Origin: Dyadobacter luteus
Lineage (GTDB): Bacteria; Bacteroidota; Bacteroidia; Cytophagales; Spirosomataceae
Length of the DNA: 64,000 nt
Assembly (NCBI RefSeq): GCF_003383615.1
Contig: NZ_QNUL01000002.1
Coordinates: 124,001 to 188,000 of the forward strand
Direction: 5' to 3'
Of this stretch, positions 39,347 through 47,672 are shown piece by piece; within the stretch, counting starts at the first letter, position 1, and each line of letters begins with the position of its first letter. The notes beneath the pieces were generated by a model that made no database searches, was not told the DNA's origin, and saw nothing but the letters and a program-made list of their open reading frames with translations. Both the position numbers and the translations under genes were made by a program.

Positions 39347-39528
39347 AGGGTCAGACCGGTCCAGTCGGCTTTCCTGGTTGAACTGTTTGTTTTTCTGCCT
39401 TAATTACTTCTTATTTGAACATCAGGATTCACGAAAGCTGGAAAGTTGTTGTAACTAACCGCAAGCAGATAAATGAGCCAAAGCTAAGATTAGAGCACTT
39501 TTAAACTAAATCAGATAGCCAGCTAGCC

Positions 39529-40230
39529 ATGGAATTGAGAATAACTCCGAAGTTTACTGTAACATTTTTAGCATTGGTATTCATGTTGCATGAAGCGCAT
39601 GAAATAGCGCACACTGCTGTAGGTCGACTGATTTGCGGGTGCTGGGGAGAAAGAGATTTTAACGTTTGGGGCGTTTGTGAAGGCTGCCCGGAGCAAAATC
39701 CGCTGGCTGTACTCGCTACCTTTGCAGGGCCCGTTTTTACTTTTTCTCTCATTTGGATGGGAACACGTATGCTAGCGTCCGCTCGATCTGAAAGACAACG
39801 TACTCTGGGATTTTCGCTCATTTTTGCTAATCTGCCATTTGCGCGCCTGCTTGGGGCTGGTTTGAAAGGGGGAGATGAGGTTTGGGGTCTTAATACGCTA
39901 TTGAATAATAGCTCTGCGGCATGGATACTGGCATTCGTTTTGATCTTTCTGATTCTGTTTTTTCCTTTATCGACTGCTTACAAGGCGATAAGTAACAAAA
40001 GGAAGACGCTCTGGTTTTTGCTATTTCTGATTGCTCCGATTTTGATTGATGTACTAGTGGTATTGGGTGTGATGAATACGCTTGTTGAAAATGGCGTACT
40101 CAGCGATTACTGGATTCTGGGCTCTCCAAGGTTAGTGACTGTATGGACCCTATTTGTGACGCTGGTCTTTGTTTTGACCCGCGCCAATATAGCTGAGCTG
40201 ACGGCATCTTCCGACACGCCAGCTCAGTGA
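39529..40230 (+). CDS. Membrane zinc metalloprotease-like protein (M50-like HExxH)
   Basis: A 233-residue protein with six or so hydrophobic helices. The first carries HEAHEIAHT at 21-29, i.e. HEIAH as a zinc-binding HExxH in a membrane helix, as in site-2 proteases. A later LLGAGLKGGDEVWGLN could supply a third ligand (Asp or Glu), but the NPDG motif of classic M50 enzymes is not evident. It has an unusual cysteine-rich loop, ICGCWGERDFNVWGVCEGC. It converges on the first LanB gene (23 nt), so it may belong to the RiPP island as a peptidase or as immunity, or just mark its edge. Confidence 0.55.
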   Translation: MELRITPKFTVTFLALVFMLHEAHEIAHTAVGRLICGCWGERDFNVWGVCEGCPEQNPLAVLATFAGPVFTFSLIWMGTRMLASARSERQRTLGFSLIFANLPFARLLGAGLKGGDEVWGLNTLLNNSSAAWILAFVLIFLILFFPLSTAYKAISNKRKTLWFLLFLIAPILIDVLVVLGVMNTLVENGVLSDYWILGSPRLVTVWTLFVTLVFVLTRANIAELTASSDTPAQ

Positions 40231-40253
40231 AAAATCATGTGGGTAAGGAAATC

Positions 40254-43200
40254 TTAGGCCAATAAAAGCTCTTTTTTACCGCGTCTGGTGCGCGCTAAGT
40301 GGGATTCGTAGTATTTAGCCAAATAGTGATAGATCACAAGTTCCTGCATCCGGGGCTCTGCAATAAATAACCTGATTGCGAACATGTGAATGTAGCTCAG
40401 CAGCAGATCTTTTTTTTGGTTGATGGATAGTGAGGTATTTTCCAGAACCATCCTGTTCATTTCAGATCTGATGCTGAAACAGGCAACTCCTTTGGTAATG
40501 TAGATGGCATCCTTGTCCGGATTGAGTATATTTTCAATAGCTTCTCTGTTTTGGCGGTACTTTTGGTTCAGATTGTGTTTGAGAAGGTCGTCTCCATTGA
40601 ACTCTTCAAAGTAGCTACGGGCCATCGTGTTGATCACATCATACTTTTCTGTTATATCCAAGCAGAAGTCTTCCATCAGCATGTCAATGCCTCTGAGGGC
40701 AAAAAGCCAGCGGAATTTTTCTCCTTCGCTACCAGCAATAAGCGAAAGAAATTTCGATACAGCGACACTATCGTGGTAGAAGAGCGATTCACTGACTTGC
40801 ATCGTTTTTGACCCGTAACGCTCGATCTCCTGCTCATAGGTATCAAGCTGAATTTTATAGATCTCTCCGCTGCTCAGCAGAGGCTCAGCGAGCTGGTTGA
40901 ATTGCTGAAGTACCTGTGACCAGAATCCGGAGTCTTTGCTATGAAACCTAATTCTCAGATGCTCCTGCGGATCTGAGAATCTGAGGAAAAACCATTTGTC
41001 AATTGTTTTACTAGCAATAAGCTCCTTACAAAATGGCCGGATCACAGCAGTCAGAATTTTATCAGCAGTTTTGGTTCCAGTGTATAATTTGATGTATAGC
41101 CATTCACTGCCAACGTTATAGGTTCTTTTGGCCACTGTTTCTTTGGGTGCATTTTGTATGCTAGTAACCGGACTTTCTTTTTTGCTCAGAAGTGAGAAAA
41201 TGATTTCGTTGCAATATTTGTTTCCCTGCTTATCGCTGAGCACACAATGCTGTGGGGTTTGTAAAAACTCGACCAGGGTGATATCTGATTTTTTTATGTA
41301 GGAGATAAGTATTTCCAGAGAGTTGCGCGACTCAAAATCAATCAATAGCTCATTGTCACCTTGTGCTAAAAGAACAAATCTGGGGACGTTAAAATCAGTT
41401 CGGAAAGCTGCTAGCGCGTCGATGGTGTTGAGAGATCCTTCAAAATGTTTTTTTTGTAGGTTCCACTGCTGCTTTCTAAGAATGATATTTTTGTATTGAA
41501 CACGGGGAATATGAATTTCCTGCTGGTCGAAGGCGGATATCCATGCATAGGGTTGGTACATATTCTGCATCTGCAAATCACAGAGGAACTTGTATACAGG
41601 TAAGCCCCGAGAGAAGCTATGGGCTGTGGTAAGAGAAGGAAGTATCTCCCTATTGAGTCTTTTGCTTCTTAATATAGCCCGGCCCGATCTGACCGATATC
41701 ATCAGATCGCTGAGCGGAATCTGAAATTCTTCTGCCACAGAAGACTGTCCCAGATAAGGAATTTCATAGCTAAATGTGTTAGGTCTGATCAGGATATTGC
41801 CCATCCTCGACTGAGGCAGATGGACGATTTCAGCAATCAGCTTATCAGTCTGGCTTTCCTCGTGTCGGCATGTACTGGCAAGTTCGCTGGCAATTTCGGA
41901 TGATCCCAGTCCAAATCGCGCCAGGGTGTTACTCGAGGAGTTACCTCCCAATGAGGTTAGGCTGAAAAGGAAATTATTCCCGCTGATCTGACCCTCATTT
42001 TCAGCCATGAGTGATCCGAACACCTGCATGCTGGAAGGAAACTCTACCTGATGAAGGTCTTTGTCGATAAGCTGTTGAATGTCTTCATCCGTGATGTGAA
42101 TTACGCTGTAGCCCTGCTTTTTCGCTTGCTGTATCTTCCGAAAAAGAAATTTGTTGCGCTCAGTCCATTCCAGGGGAGCACTGCCTTTGGTTGCCGGTAA
42201 AGTCAAATCATTTAATAAAGGCATGTGATTGGAAACGCGCTTTGCGCTCAGTCCATAGCCAATCCCGGTTTCGCTATCCAGGGCCACCGACAATGGAACT
42301 TCCCGCGTCTCATAGCGGCTGTAAAAGCTCGCCTTAAAGCGCTCGAGATCCTCGTTTTTTACCTTGTTATTAACTCTTAGCAGCTGGGTCACCTGTTGGG
42401 TTAGGCTGTCTTTGAGCTGCTGATCAATATGAACCCGGGCCTGATCATAGAACACGTCAGTTTGTATGAGATCTTTACCGGTCGTGTTCGGAAAATGTTT
42501 CAGGATTTTTGCATGAAGATTTTGATAGTCAGTGACTGAGCGGCTTTCGTAATCGAGCGTGTCTTTGACCTCACGCAAAAATGTTAAGTAACGCTTCGCA
42601 GCGGGTATTTTCGCTAGCTTTCCGATCAGTGCATCAAAAAAGAATTCTCCGGTGATCAAAGGCTCCAGATCGCTCACCAGAATTTGATTGTCAATCAGTT
42701 TTTCAACGAACTCGGCCGCCTCAGAAGGACTCACATCCGCCTCCAGTGCTGCGCCAAGCTCACAGATGGATCCGCCGTGTTTGGCTCTTTCCAAAATCAT
42801 ATCTACAAAGATGTTTTCTTTGATCATCGATGTGGAATAGGTCCTTTTCTTGTTTTTGAGCTGGTATTCTACGAACCGGATATTGCCGCCGATCCGGTAG
42901 ATGCTTGTATTAGGTTTATAAGTAAGGTGTGGCCTGATGGTCTTGTCATGACTTATGTAGGAAGCAATTTCTGCGATGTAGTTCATATCCAATCGCGAGC
43001 ATTTTCTGTGGCTTTCGGCATCAACGAAAAAGTGATTTTCAGATGTGGAAAACGCACCTGTAGTACATCCTGAAAACAATCCATAGGGTGTGCTTCTGCT
43101 ACACATCCGTATGAAATATTTATACAAACTATTAGCCATTTTTAGGTCATAATCTGTATGTTTTTCTTCTGTATTTAACCATTTGATTAGTTCTTGATGA

Positions 43201-43382
43201 AGATCAATTGATGCGGTGTAAATGGCCTGCTGAAACAATGAATTGGAAAATTTGTCACGCATCGCAGTAACAAGATATTGCTCTCCATTTTCCAGAAGTT
43301 TATTTTGTAAGGTAATTAATTCGTCAATTGAAAGAAGAGGTTTTCTTATAATAAATCGGTCCTTTAATGATAGATTTTTCAT
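40254..43382 (-). CDS. lanB: Class I lanthipeptide dehydratase LanB (first copy)
   Basis: A 1042-residue full-length dehydratase. The N-terminal glutamylation domain (about 1-690) contains CSRSTPYGLFSGCTTG near 94-109, the conserved R-x-T-P-x-G-L-F block. The C-terminal SpaB_C-type elimination domain begins near 750 (EWLYIKLYTGTK) and has FFLRFSDPQEHLRIRFHSKD and YEQEIERYG. Known LanB enzymes use glutamyl-tRNA(Glu) to glutamylate Ser/Thr and then eliminate glutamate, giving Dha/Dhb. It is the second gene after the precursor on the minus strand, separated by a 16-bp hairpin. Both domains are in one chain, unlike split LanBs. Confidence 0.92.
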   Translation of the reverse strand: MKNLSLKDRFIIRKPLLSIDELITLQNKLLENGEQYLVTAMRDKFSNSLFQQAIYTASIDLHQELIKWLNTEEKHTDYDLKMANSLYKYFIRMCSRSTPYGLFSGCTTGAFSTSENHFFVDAESHRKCSRLDMNYIAEIASYISHDKTIRPHLTYKPNTSIYRIGGNIRFVEYQLKNKKRTYSTSMIKENIFVDMILERAKHGGSICELGAALEADVSPSEAAEFVEKLIDNQILVSDLEPLITGEFFFDALIGKLAKIPAAKRYLTFLREVKDTLDYESRSVTDYQNLHAKILKHFPNTTGKDLIQTDVFYDQARVHIDQQLKDSLTQQVTQLLRVNNKVKNEDLERFKASFYSRYETREVPLSVALDSETGIGYGLSAKRVSNHMPLLNDLTLPATKGSAPLEWTERNKFLFRKIQQAKKQGYSVIHITDEDIQQLIDKDLHQVEFPSSMQVFGSLMAENEGQISGNNFLFSLTSLGGNSSSNTLARFGLGSSEIASELASTCRHEESQTDKLIAEIVHLPQSRMGNILIRPNTFSYEIPYLGQSSVAEEFQIPLSDLMISVRSGRAILRSKRLNREILPSLTTAHSFSRGLPVYKFLCDLQMQNMYQPYAWISAFDQQEIHIPRVQYKNIILRKQQWNLQKKHFEGSLNTIDALAAFRTDFNVPRFVLLAQGDNELLIDFESRNSLEILISYIKKSDITLVEFLQTPQHCVLSDKQGNKYCNEIIFSLLSKKESPVTSIQNAPKETVAKRTYNVGSEWLYIKLYTGTKTADKILTAVIRPFCKELIASKTIDKWFFLRFSDPQEHLRIRFHSKDSGFWSQVLQQFNQLAEPLLSSGEIYKIQLDTYEQEIERYGSKTMQVSESLFYHDSVAVSKFLSLIAGSEGEKFRWLFALRGIDMLMEDFCLDITEKYDVINTMARSYFEEFNGDDLLKHNLNQKYRQNREAIENILNPDKDAIYITKGVACFSIRSEMNRMVLENTSLSINQKKDLLLSYIHMFAIRLFIAEPRMQELVIYHYLAKYYESHLARTRRGKKELLLA

Positions 43383-43463
43383 GTCATTTTTGTTTTAAGT
43401 TCGACTTACAATTGACTTTGTTTTTCAGATTATTGTTGAATACTTTTTGTAGCATGTAGCAAC

Positions 43464-43499
43464 AAAATATGTCGCCAAATACTTTTGGCGACATATTTT
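43464..43499. terminator. Perfect 16-bp inverted repeat between precursor and lanB
   Basis: AAAATATGTCGCCAAA and its exact complement are separated by a 4-nt loop. It lies 17 nt after the precursor stop and 82 nt before the lanB start on the minus strand. The AT-rich base with terminal T run suggests a partial terminator or 3'-end stabiliser, which would give more precursor than enzyme mRNA. Confidence 0.75.
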
Positions 43500-43515
43500 T
43501 GAAGATGCGATAGGG

Positions 43516-43713
43516 TTAGCAAGAACCGATATAGCAGCTGCATCCAACTTTACCGCTTCCATCTTCGATCGCTTCTTGTTGATTAACACCTCCGGCAAGT
43601 TTTTCCAGCTGATCGCTGTCCAACTCGTTCAATTTTTCTTTTGCGATGTCCAAAAGTCTTTTAGTGATGTCACCGCGGCTTTTTTCTGGTTGGTTTGTGT
43701 TTTCCTCTTGCAT
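43516..43713 (-). CDS. lanA: Lanthipeptide precursor with double-glycine leader
   Basis: A 65-residue peptide. The leader 1-42 is charged and helical (ITKRLLDIAKEKLNELDS) and ends in LEKLAGG, a double-glycine site for the C39 protease of the exporter encoded at 50872. The predicted core 43-65 is VNQQEAIEDGSGKVGCSCY followed by IGSC, with Ser53, Ser59, Ser64 and Cys58, Cys60, Cys65. Three Ser and three Cys allow two thioether rings (for example 53-58 and 59-65), leaving one spare pair for a disulfide or an adjacent link. The Ser-Cys alternation CSCY is unusual. Neighbours are lanB downstream and a tRNA-like element 63 nt upstream. Confidence 0.85.
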   Translation of the reverse strand: MQEENTNQPEKSRGDITKRLLDIAKEKLNELDSDQLEKLAGGVNQQEAIEDGSGKVGCSCYIGSC

Positions 43714-43776
43714 GATTGAAAAATGTTAAAATGGAATAGTTGAGAATCACACCTATGCTTCGTGCATAAATGTTTG

Positions 43777-43846
43777 TAATCTGTAAGGGATTCGAACCCT
43801 GTTTTTTTATAAAAAATAAAACGTCCTACCACTAGACTAACAGATC
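43777..43846 (-). tRNA. tRNA-Glu-like cloverleaf with aberrant U-rich anticodon arm
   Basis: A 70-nt element folds as acceptor stem GATCTGT/ACAGATT (7 bp, one G-U), positions 8-9 TA, D stem GTCT/GGAC with loop AGTGGTA, anticodon stem TTTTA/TAAAA with loop TTTTTTA, a 3-nt variable region AAA, T arm CAGGG-TTCGAAT-CCCTT (one mismatch) and discriminator A. CCA is not encoded. The D arm GTCTAGTGGTAGGAC is characteristic of tRNA-Glu, but the nominal anticodon is TTT, U37 replaces the usual purine and the variable region is short. It may be a specialised tRNA for LanB or a decayed pseudogene. It lies just upstream of the precursor gene on the same strand. Confidence 0.6.
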
Positions 43847-43938
43847 CTTTCGAATTTGACATGAATTATTTTTTCGTGCCGTTTCGAATTATTGTATTGC
43901 AAACAAAACACATCGGAGACGGCCCCGAAAATTTAATA

Positions 43939-43995
43939 GACGAACCGCCAGGTTTGTGCGATTATCCGTTGGGCGCAAAAAATGTGCGGTTCGTC
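43939..43995. promoter_or_regulatory. LytTR-type direct repeat inside a long inverted repeat
   Basis: TCCGTTGGG at 43965-43973 fits the LytTR half-site consensus [TA][AC][CA]GTTN[AG][TG] at every position. A second, weaker copy GCGGTTCGT at 43986-43994 follows with its GTT exactly 21 bp downstream, one helical repeat pair. A 10-bp inverted repeat GACGAACCGC/GCGGTTCGTC (43939-43948 and 43986-43995) also spans the region. Two LytTR regulators are encoded in the same island. Confidence 0.5.
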
Positions 43996-44026
43996 GCAAA
44001 AAATTCCGCCTTCTCATTATCTGTGG

Positions 44027-44034
44027 TATCATTG
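44027..44034 (+). promoter_or_regulatory. Probable -7 box for the plus-strand lan operon
   Basis: TATCATTG differs by one base from the Bacteroidota -7 consensus TAnnTTTG and lies 46 nt before the ATG of the OM barrel gene. No -33 TTTG is present, and the LytTR-like repeat ends 33 nt upstream, consistent with an activator-dependent promoter. Confidence 0.35.
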
Positions 44035-44079
44035 CCTAATGCAATTCTGACATAAGGAATTCAATCAAAACCTAAGACT

Positions 44080-46485
44080 ATGAAACGGTTTCTATTTTCA
44101 CTGACTCCATTGTTGATCAGCGCTTCGCTGGTAAATGGACAAACCTTACAGATTCAAGGAGTCGCTGTGGATGGCGGCAATCAAAAGCCAGTAGAATTTG
44201 CTACCGTTACCATCTACAAGGCCGCGGACAGCTTAATTGTACAAGGCGCCTTGACTGATTCGTCGGGTCATTTCAGAGTCGGTAGTCTCCAACCAGGTTC
44301 TTATCTGGTTAGTATTTCGTCGCTTGAATATGCCAAGTTATATAAGGGACCCATTGAGATTAAAGGTGATTCTAATGTTGTGGATCTAGGCCATGTAGGG
44401 ATGTTTGCTGATCAGAAGGTACTCAGGGAGGTTACAGTAAGAGGAGAGCGGTCTTTGGTCGAGCAGCGGCCTGATGGACTGGTGGTGAACCTTGAGAATA
44501 GTATTCTATCAAAAGGTCGAAATGGTACAGAGTTATTAGGCGTTTTGCCATTGATTCAGGTTGGAAACAGTGGCGATATTTCAGTGCGTGGAAAATCAAA
44601 CGTGCTCGTACTTATTGACAACCGTCCTTACTATGGCCAGACGCTGAATATGATGTTGTCAAATATGAAGTCGGAAGATGTAATCAAGGTAGAGGTAATT
44701 ACTAATCCACCTGCTAAATATGACGCAGCTGCATCAGGAGGCGTTGTAAATATTGTCACCAGAAGGTCGTTGCAAAATGGATGGACGGGGCAGTTTGACG
44801 GTGCTGTTTCTCAGGGTAGGCGTCTGAGGTACAGGCCTCGCTTAAATATGGGATACAGATATGAAAAATTTTCCATGTCTGCCAATGTCGGCTATGGTTA
44901 CTACTACGGAGAAAACAATCAGCACCTGACCAATCTGTTTCAGTCCGACAACCAATTGTTTGATAACAGAGGAGTTCATGAGTATAAAAAGATAACTATT
45001 CCCGTAAGTCTGGGTGTCTCTTATAATTTGAGCAAATCAAGCTCTGTTGGTTTAACCTTTGACTATAATAACAATGATAACAGGGATTATATCAATGAAA
45101 CAGCCAAGTTCAGACTATTCAATGAAAATAGCCCACTTTTAAGTGGAACTCAAAGTAATACACAAGGGTCAGCAAGCAACAGTCTTTTCAATTACAGTGC
45201 CTATTATGAGGGGAAATTCAAGAAAAGTAGTCTGAATTTTATAGGTACATTCAGCAATTATGATAATTCGGGCAATTCGAATATCTCCTATAATGACTTT
45301 GACCGGAATCTGGATAAAGTAGAGAATAGCGACACCGATATCAAGACATCCAACCGTGCAGATATCAGGTTGTTGGTATCTCAAATTGACTATTCCTATG
45401 AGGTCGGCACTCACACATCTCTTGAAGTGGGGGTGAAGGGCCTTTACACCGAATCGGACAATGCTATAAGACAATTTCAGACAAGAAACGGGGTTACACA
45501 GCCCATCGACAATCAATTTGAGAATTCTGGATACAAAGAGCGTATTCTGGCCGCGTACCTGGGTATGTCTCATCAGGTAGGTAAGGTCAAGCTCAACGCA
45601 TCAATCCGGGCAGAACAAACTGACTCTGATGTCAGATTTGTTGGCAAGAGAGATTTTCTGGATTGGTTTCCTTCCTTGCTGCTCCATAGCAAGCCGTCCG
45701 AGAATTACCAATGGGGAGTTTCTTTCAGCCGCAAAATTAATCGTCCGCCATTCTCAATATTGATTCCTTTTGTGTCATACTCTGGTAAATATGCGATCAG
45801 GCAGGGCAACCCTGCGCTCACACCGCAGTACAACAACAACTTTGAGTTCAGCCAGACATTCAAAGGTTTAAATGTTATTCTAGGCTATACACACATCAAA
45901 GACGCCATGTTCGATATTCCCAAGATAGACGATCAGACAAAGGTGACCACCTTTCTTTATCAGAACATGGACAAGCAGTCTCAATACTCGTTATCTGTCA
46001 CCATGCCCTTTACAACTGTTAAAGGCGTTAACAGCAGTCTGACGCTGTTTGGTAGCTACTCAGTTTTGAGCGATCCTGGCTTAAATCAAAATATTGCTTT
46101 TAGCAACTCTCTTTGGAGCGGCTATGTACAGGTGGTAAACACGATTGCCCTGCCGCATAAGTGGAAAGGCGAAGTGCTGTTTTACTATCAGGCTCCCCGC
46201 ATCGAAGGAATCGATAGACTACGCAGTAATTCCAGTCTGGATTTGGGGATAGGCAGGCCCATATTTAACGCACGTGGAAATATCAAACTCAGCGTTTCAG
46301 ACTTGTTTCTGCAAAGAAGGTGGAGAGGTAGCGCGTTTTACGGCAATGTCAATATGACGGTAGATAACTTCTATGATACTCGCCGTGTACAGCTTGCATT
46401 CAGCTACGGGCTGGGAAAGAAAACAGTAAAAAGAGTCAGAGAAAAATCATTAGGCAATGAGGAGCAAAGAGGTCGTATGCAGTAG
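44080..46485 (+). CDS. Outer-membrane beta-barrel protein, TonB-receptor-like
   Basis: An 801-residue outer-membrane protein with signal peptide 1-20. Residues 24-105 form a carboxypeptidase-like regulatory domain, then a plug-like region (GNSGDISVRGKSNVLVLIDN, PPAKYDAAASGGVVNIVTRR), then a beta-barrel of the OMP_b-brl_3 type with aromatic strand ends up to the C-terminus. No TonB box is clear. It is first in the operon of LanC-like, LanC, oxidoreductase, unknown, exporter and adaptor genes, so it may export, import or confer immunity to the lanthipeptide at the outer membrane. Its 3' end overlaps the next gene by 29 nt. Confidence 0.85.
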   Translation: MKRFLFSLTPLLISASLVNGQTLQIQGVAVDGGNQKPVEFATVTIYKAADSLIVQGALTDSSGHFRVGSLQPGSYLVSISSLEYAKLYKGPIEIKGDSNVVDLGHVGMFADQKVLREVTVRGERSLVEQRPDGLVVNLENSILSKGRNGTELLGVLPLIQVGNSGDISVRGKSNVLVLIDNRPYYGQTLNMMLSNMKSEDVIKVEVITNPPAKYDAAASGGVVNIVTRRSLQNGWTGQFDGAVSQGRRLRYRPRLNMGYRYEKFSMSANVGYGYYYGENNQHLTNLFQSDNQLFDNRGVHEYKKITIPVSLGVSYNLSKSSSVGLTFDYNNNDNRDYINETAKFRLFNENSPLLSGTQSNTQGSASNSLFNYSAYYEGKFKKSSLNFIGTFSNYDNSGNSNISYNDFDRNLDKVENSDTDIKTSNRADIRLLVSQIDYSYEVGTHTSLEVGVKGLYTESDNAIRQFQTRNGVTQPIDNQFENSGYKERILAAYLGMSHQVGKVKLNASIRAEQTDSDVRFVGKRDFLDWFPSLLLHSKPSENYQWGVSFSRKINRPPFSILIPFVSYSGKYAIRQGNPALTPQYNNNFEFSQTFKGLNVILGYTHIKDAMFDIPKIDDQTKVTTFLYQNMDKQSQYSLSVTMPFTTVKGVNSSLTLFGSYSVLSDPGLNQNIAFSNSLWSGYVQVVNTIALPHKWKGEVLFYYQAPRIEGIDRLRSNSSLDLGIGRPIFNARGNIKLSVSDLFLQRRWRGSAFYGNVNMTVDNFYDTRRVQLAFSYGLGKKTVKRVREKSLGNEEQRGRMQ

Positions 46486-47650
46486 CATTCCAGCCCGGTC
46501 GGCTAGTCGGGCTTCGCAGGTAGTCGAACAGATTGCTATTTCGCTACAGGAAAATGCTTGTCGTCTGAAGTATCCCGGTTATGGTAATGGGTTGCTAAGC
46601 ATATCACTGTTTAGTGCTTACTATGCCTTATTTAGTGGTCAACGGCAGTTCACCACAGCAGCAGCAGCCTATTTTGAGAGGGCGATCTCAGCGATCTCTG
46701 TCGATATCTATGCGCATAAAATTTCTTATTTCAGAGAACTGATCGAAATGGCGTTCTTTGTACAGTTTGTAAAAAGCAACAACCTGATCAGCTTCATTGA
46801 TACAGATATACTGGCTGCTCTTGACACCCGGATTGATGCTTTTTTTAAAATTAAGCTTCGTGAAGGAGAGCTAAACCATTTTGGGGCACTTTATGCTTCG
46901 GAGTATTACCTGACTAGAATCGACCAGGATCCGCTAGCGGCAGACAGGCTGGTAAAATTGGTGGAGGCTTTGGAGCATTTTGCCATCAGAGATTCAGCGG
47001 GATATTGCTGGAAATGGCCTTTTTCCAAAAATGATGGCATTTATCTGGGCATGATTTGCGGTTCTGCAAGGGTGATCAGGGTCTTGTCAGAGCTGTACTG
47101 GATCGGTATAAAGCAGCAGGAAGTAATTCATTTGATTAACCGGGCGGCTGATTTTATCCTCAGTCAAAGTCAGAAACCTAATCCGGGGTATTTTCCGGTC
47201 AAGGTACATACAGAAGGCCGGTCTGATTTTATGCTGGATGCGGACTTGGCTGTCAGCTGTGCGCTCTGGGAAACCTACCGCATCACCGGCAGAAAGGATG
47301 TGCTAAGAGTCATGGAATGCACCCTTGCGCTCTGCTGTCAAAGGCGAGATCTGGCCGGATGCAGGGTGGGTGATGCCAGTATACAGTACGGTAGCACTGG
47401 ACTTGCACTCAGGTTTGAAGGTCTTTATAGAAAAAGCGGGCTGCAAGATCTGAAAAATGCAAGCGAATACTGGCATCAGCAAACGATGCTACAACAGCGG
47501 TTTGATAATGATACAGCAGGATTTAAAGCCAGCTACAACCAGATGCATGTACATACCAATATCGCCTTTCATGAGGGGATTGCAGGAATTGGCATAGGTC
47601 TGATGTGCTATGCAGATGCAAGCCTGCCTCTTCCCACTCAACTGATTTAA
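46457..47650 (+). CDS. LanC-like protein lacking the zinc-binding residues
   Basis: A 397-residue protein with the alpha/alpha-barrel repeat pattern of lanthionine cyclases, for example YGNGLLSISLFSAYYAL near 36-52, DADLAVSCALWETYRITG and NIAFHEGIAGIGIGLMCY close to the end. The positions that give the zinc Cys, Cys and His in LanC are not recognisable: no WC-G or CHG motif is found, and ICGSARVI replaces the catalytic HG block. It probably is a noncatalytic partner for the true LanC or binds peptide. Start ATG 46457 overlaps the barrel gene. Confidence 0.6.
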   Translation: MRSKEVVCSSIPARSASRASQVVEQIAISLQENACRLKYPGYGNGLLSISLFSAYYALFSGQRQFTTAAAAYFERAISAISVDIYAHKISYFRELIEMAFFVQFVKSNNLISFIDTDILAALDTRIDAFFKIKLREGELNHFGALYASEYYLTRIDQDPLAADRLVKLVEALEHFAIRDSAGYCWKWPFSKNDGIYLGMICGSARVIRVLSELYWIGIKQQEVIHLINRAADFILSQSQKPNPGYFPVKVHTEGRSDFMLDADLAVSCALWETYRITGRKDVLRVMECTLALCCQRRDLAGCRVGDASIQYGSTGLALRFEGLYRKSGLQDLKNASEYWHQQTMLQQRFDNDTAGFKASYNQMHVHTNIAFHEGIAGIGIGLMCYADASLPLPTQLI

Positions 47651-47672
47651 GATAAACCAGAAATCGAAAGTT

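Noticed and set aside
43777..43846. Calling the cloverleaf a functional tRNA-Lys(TTT)
   Set aside because: Body sequence (GTCTAGTGGTAGGAC D arm) is Glu-type and unlike bacterial tRNA-Lys; U37 and the short variable loop argue against normal decoding.
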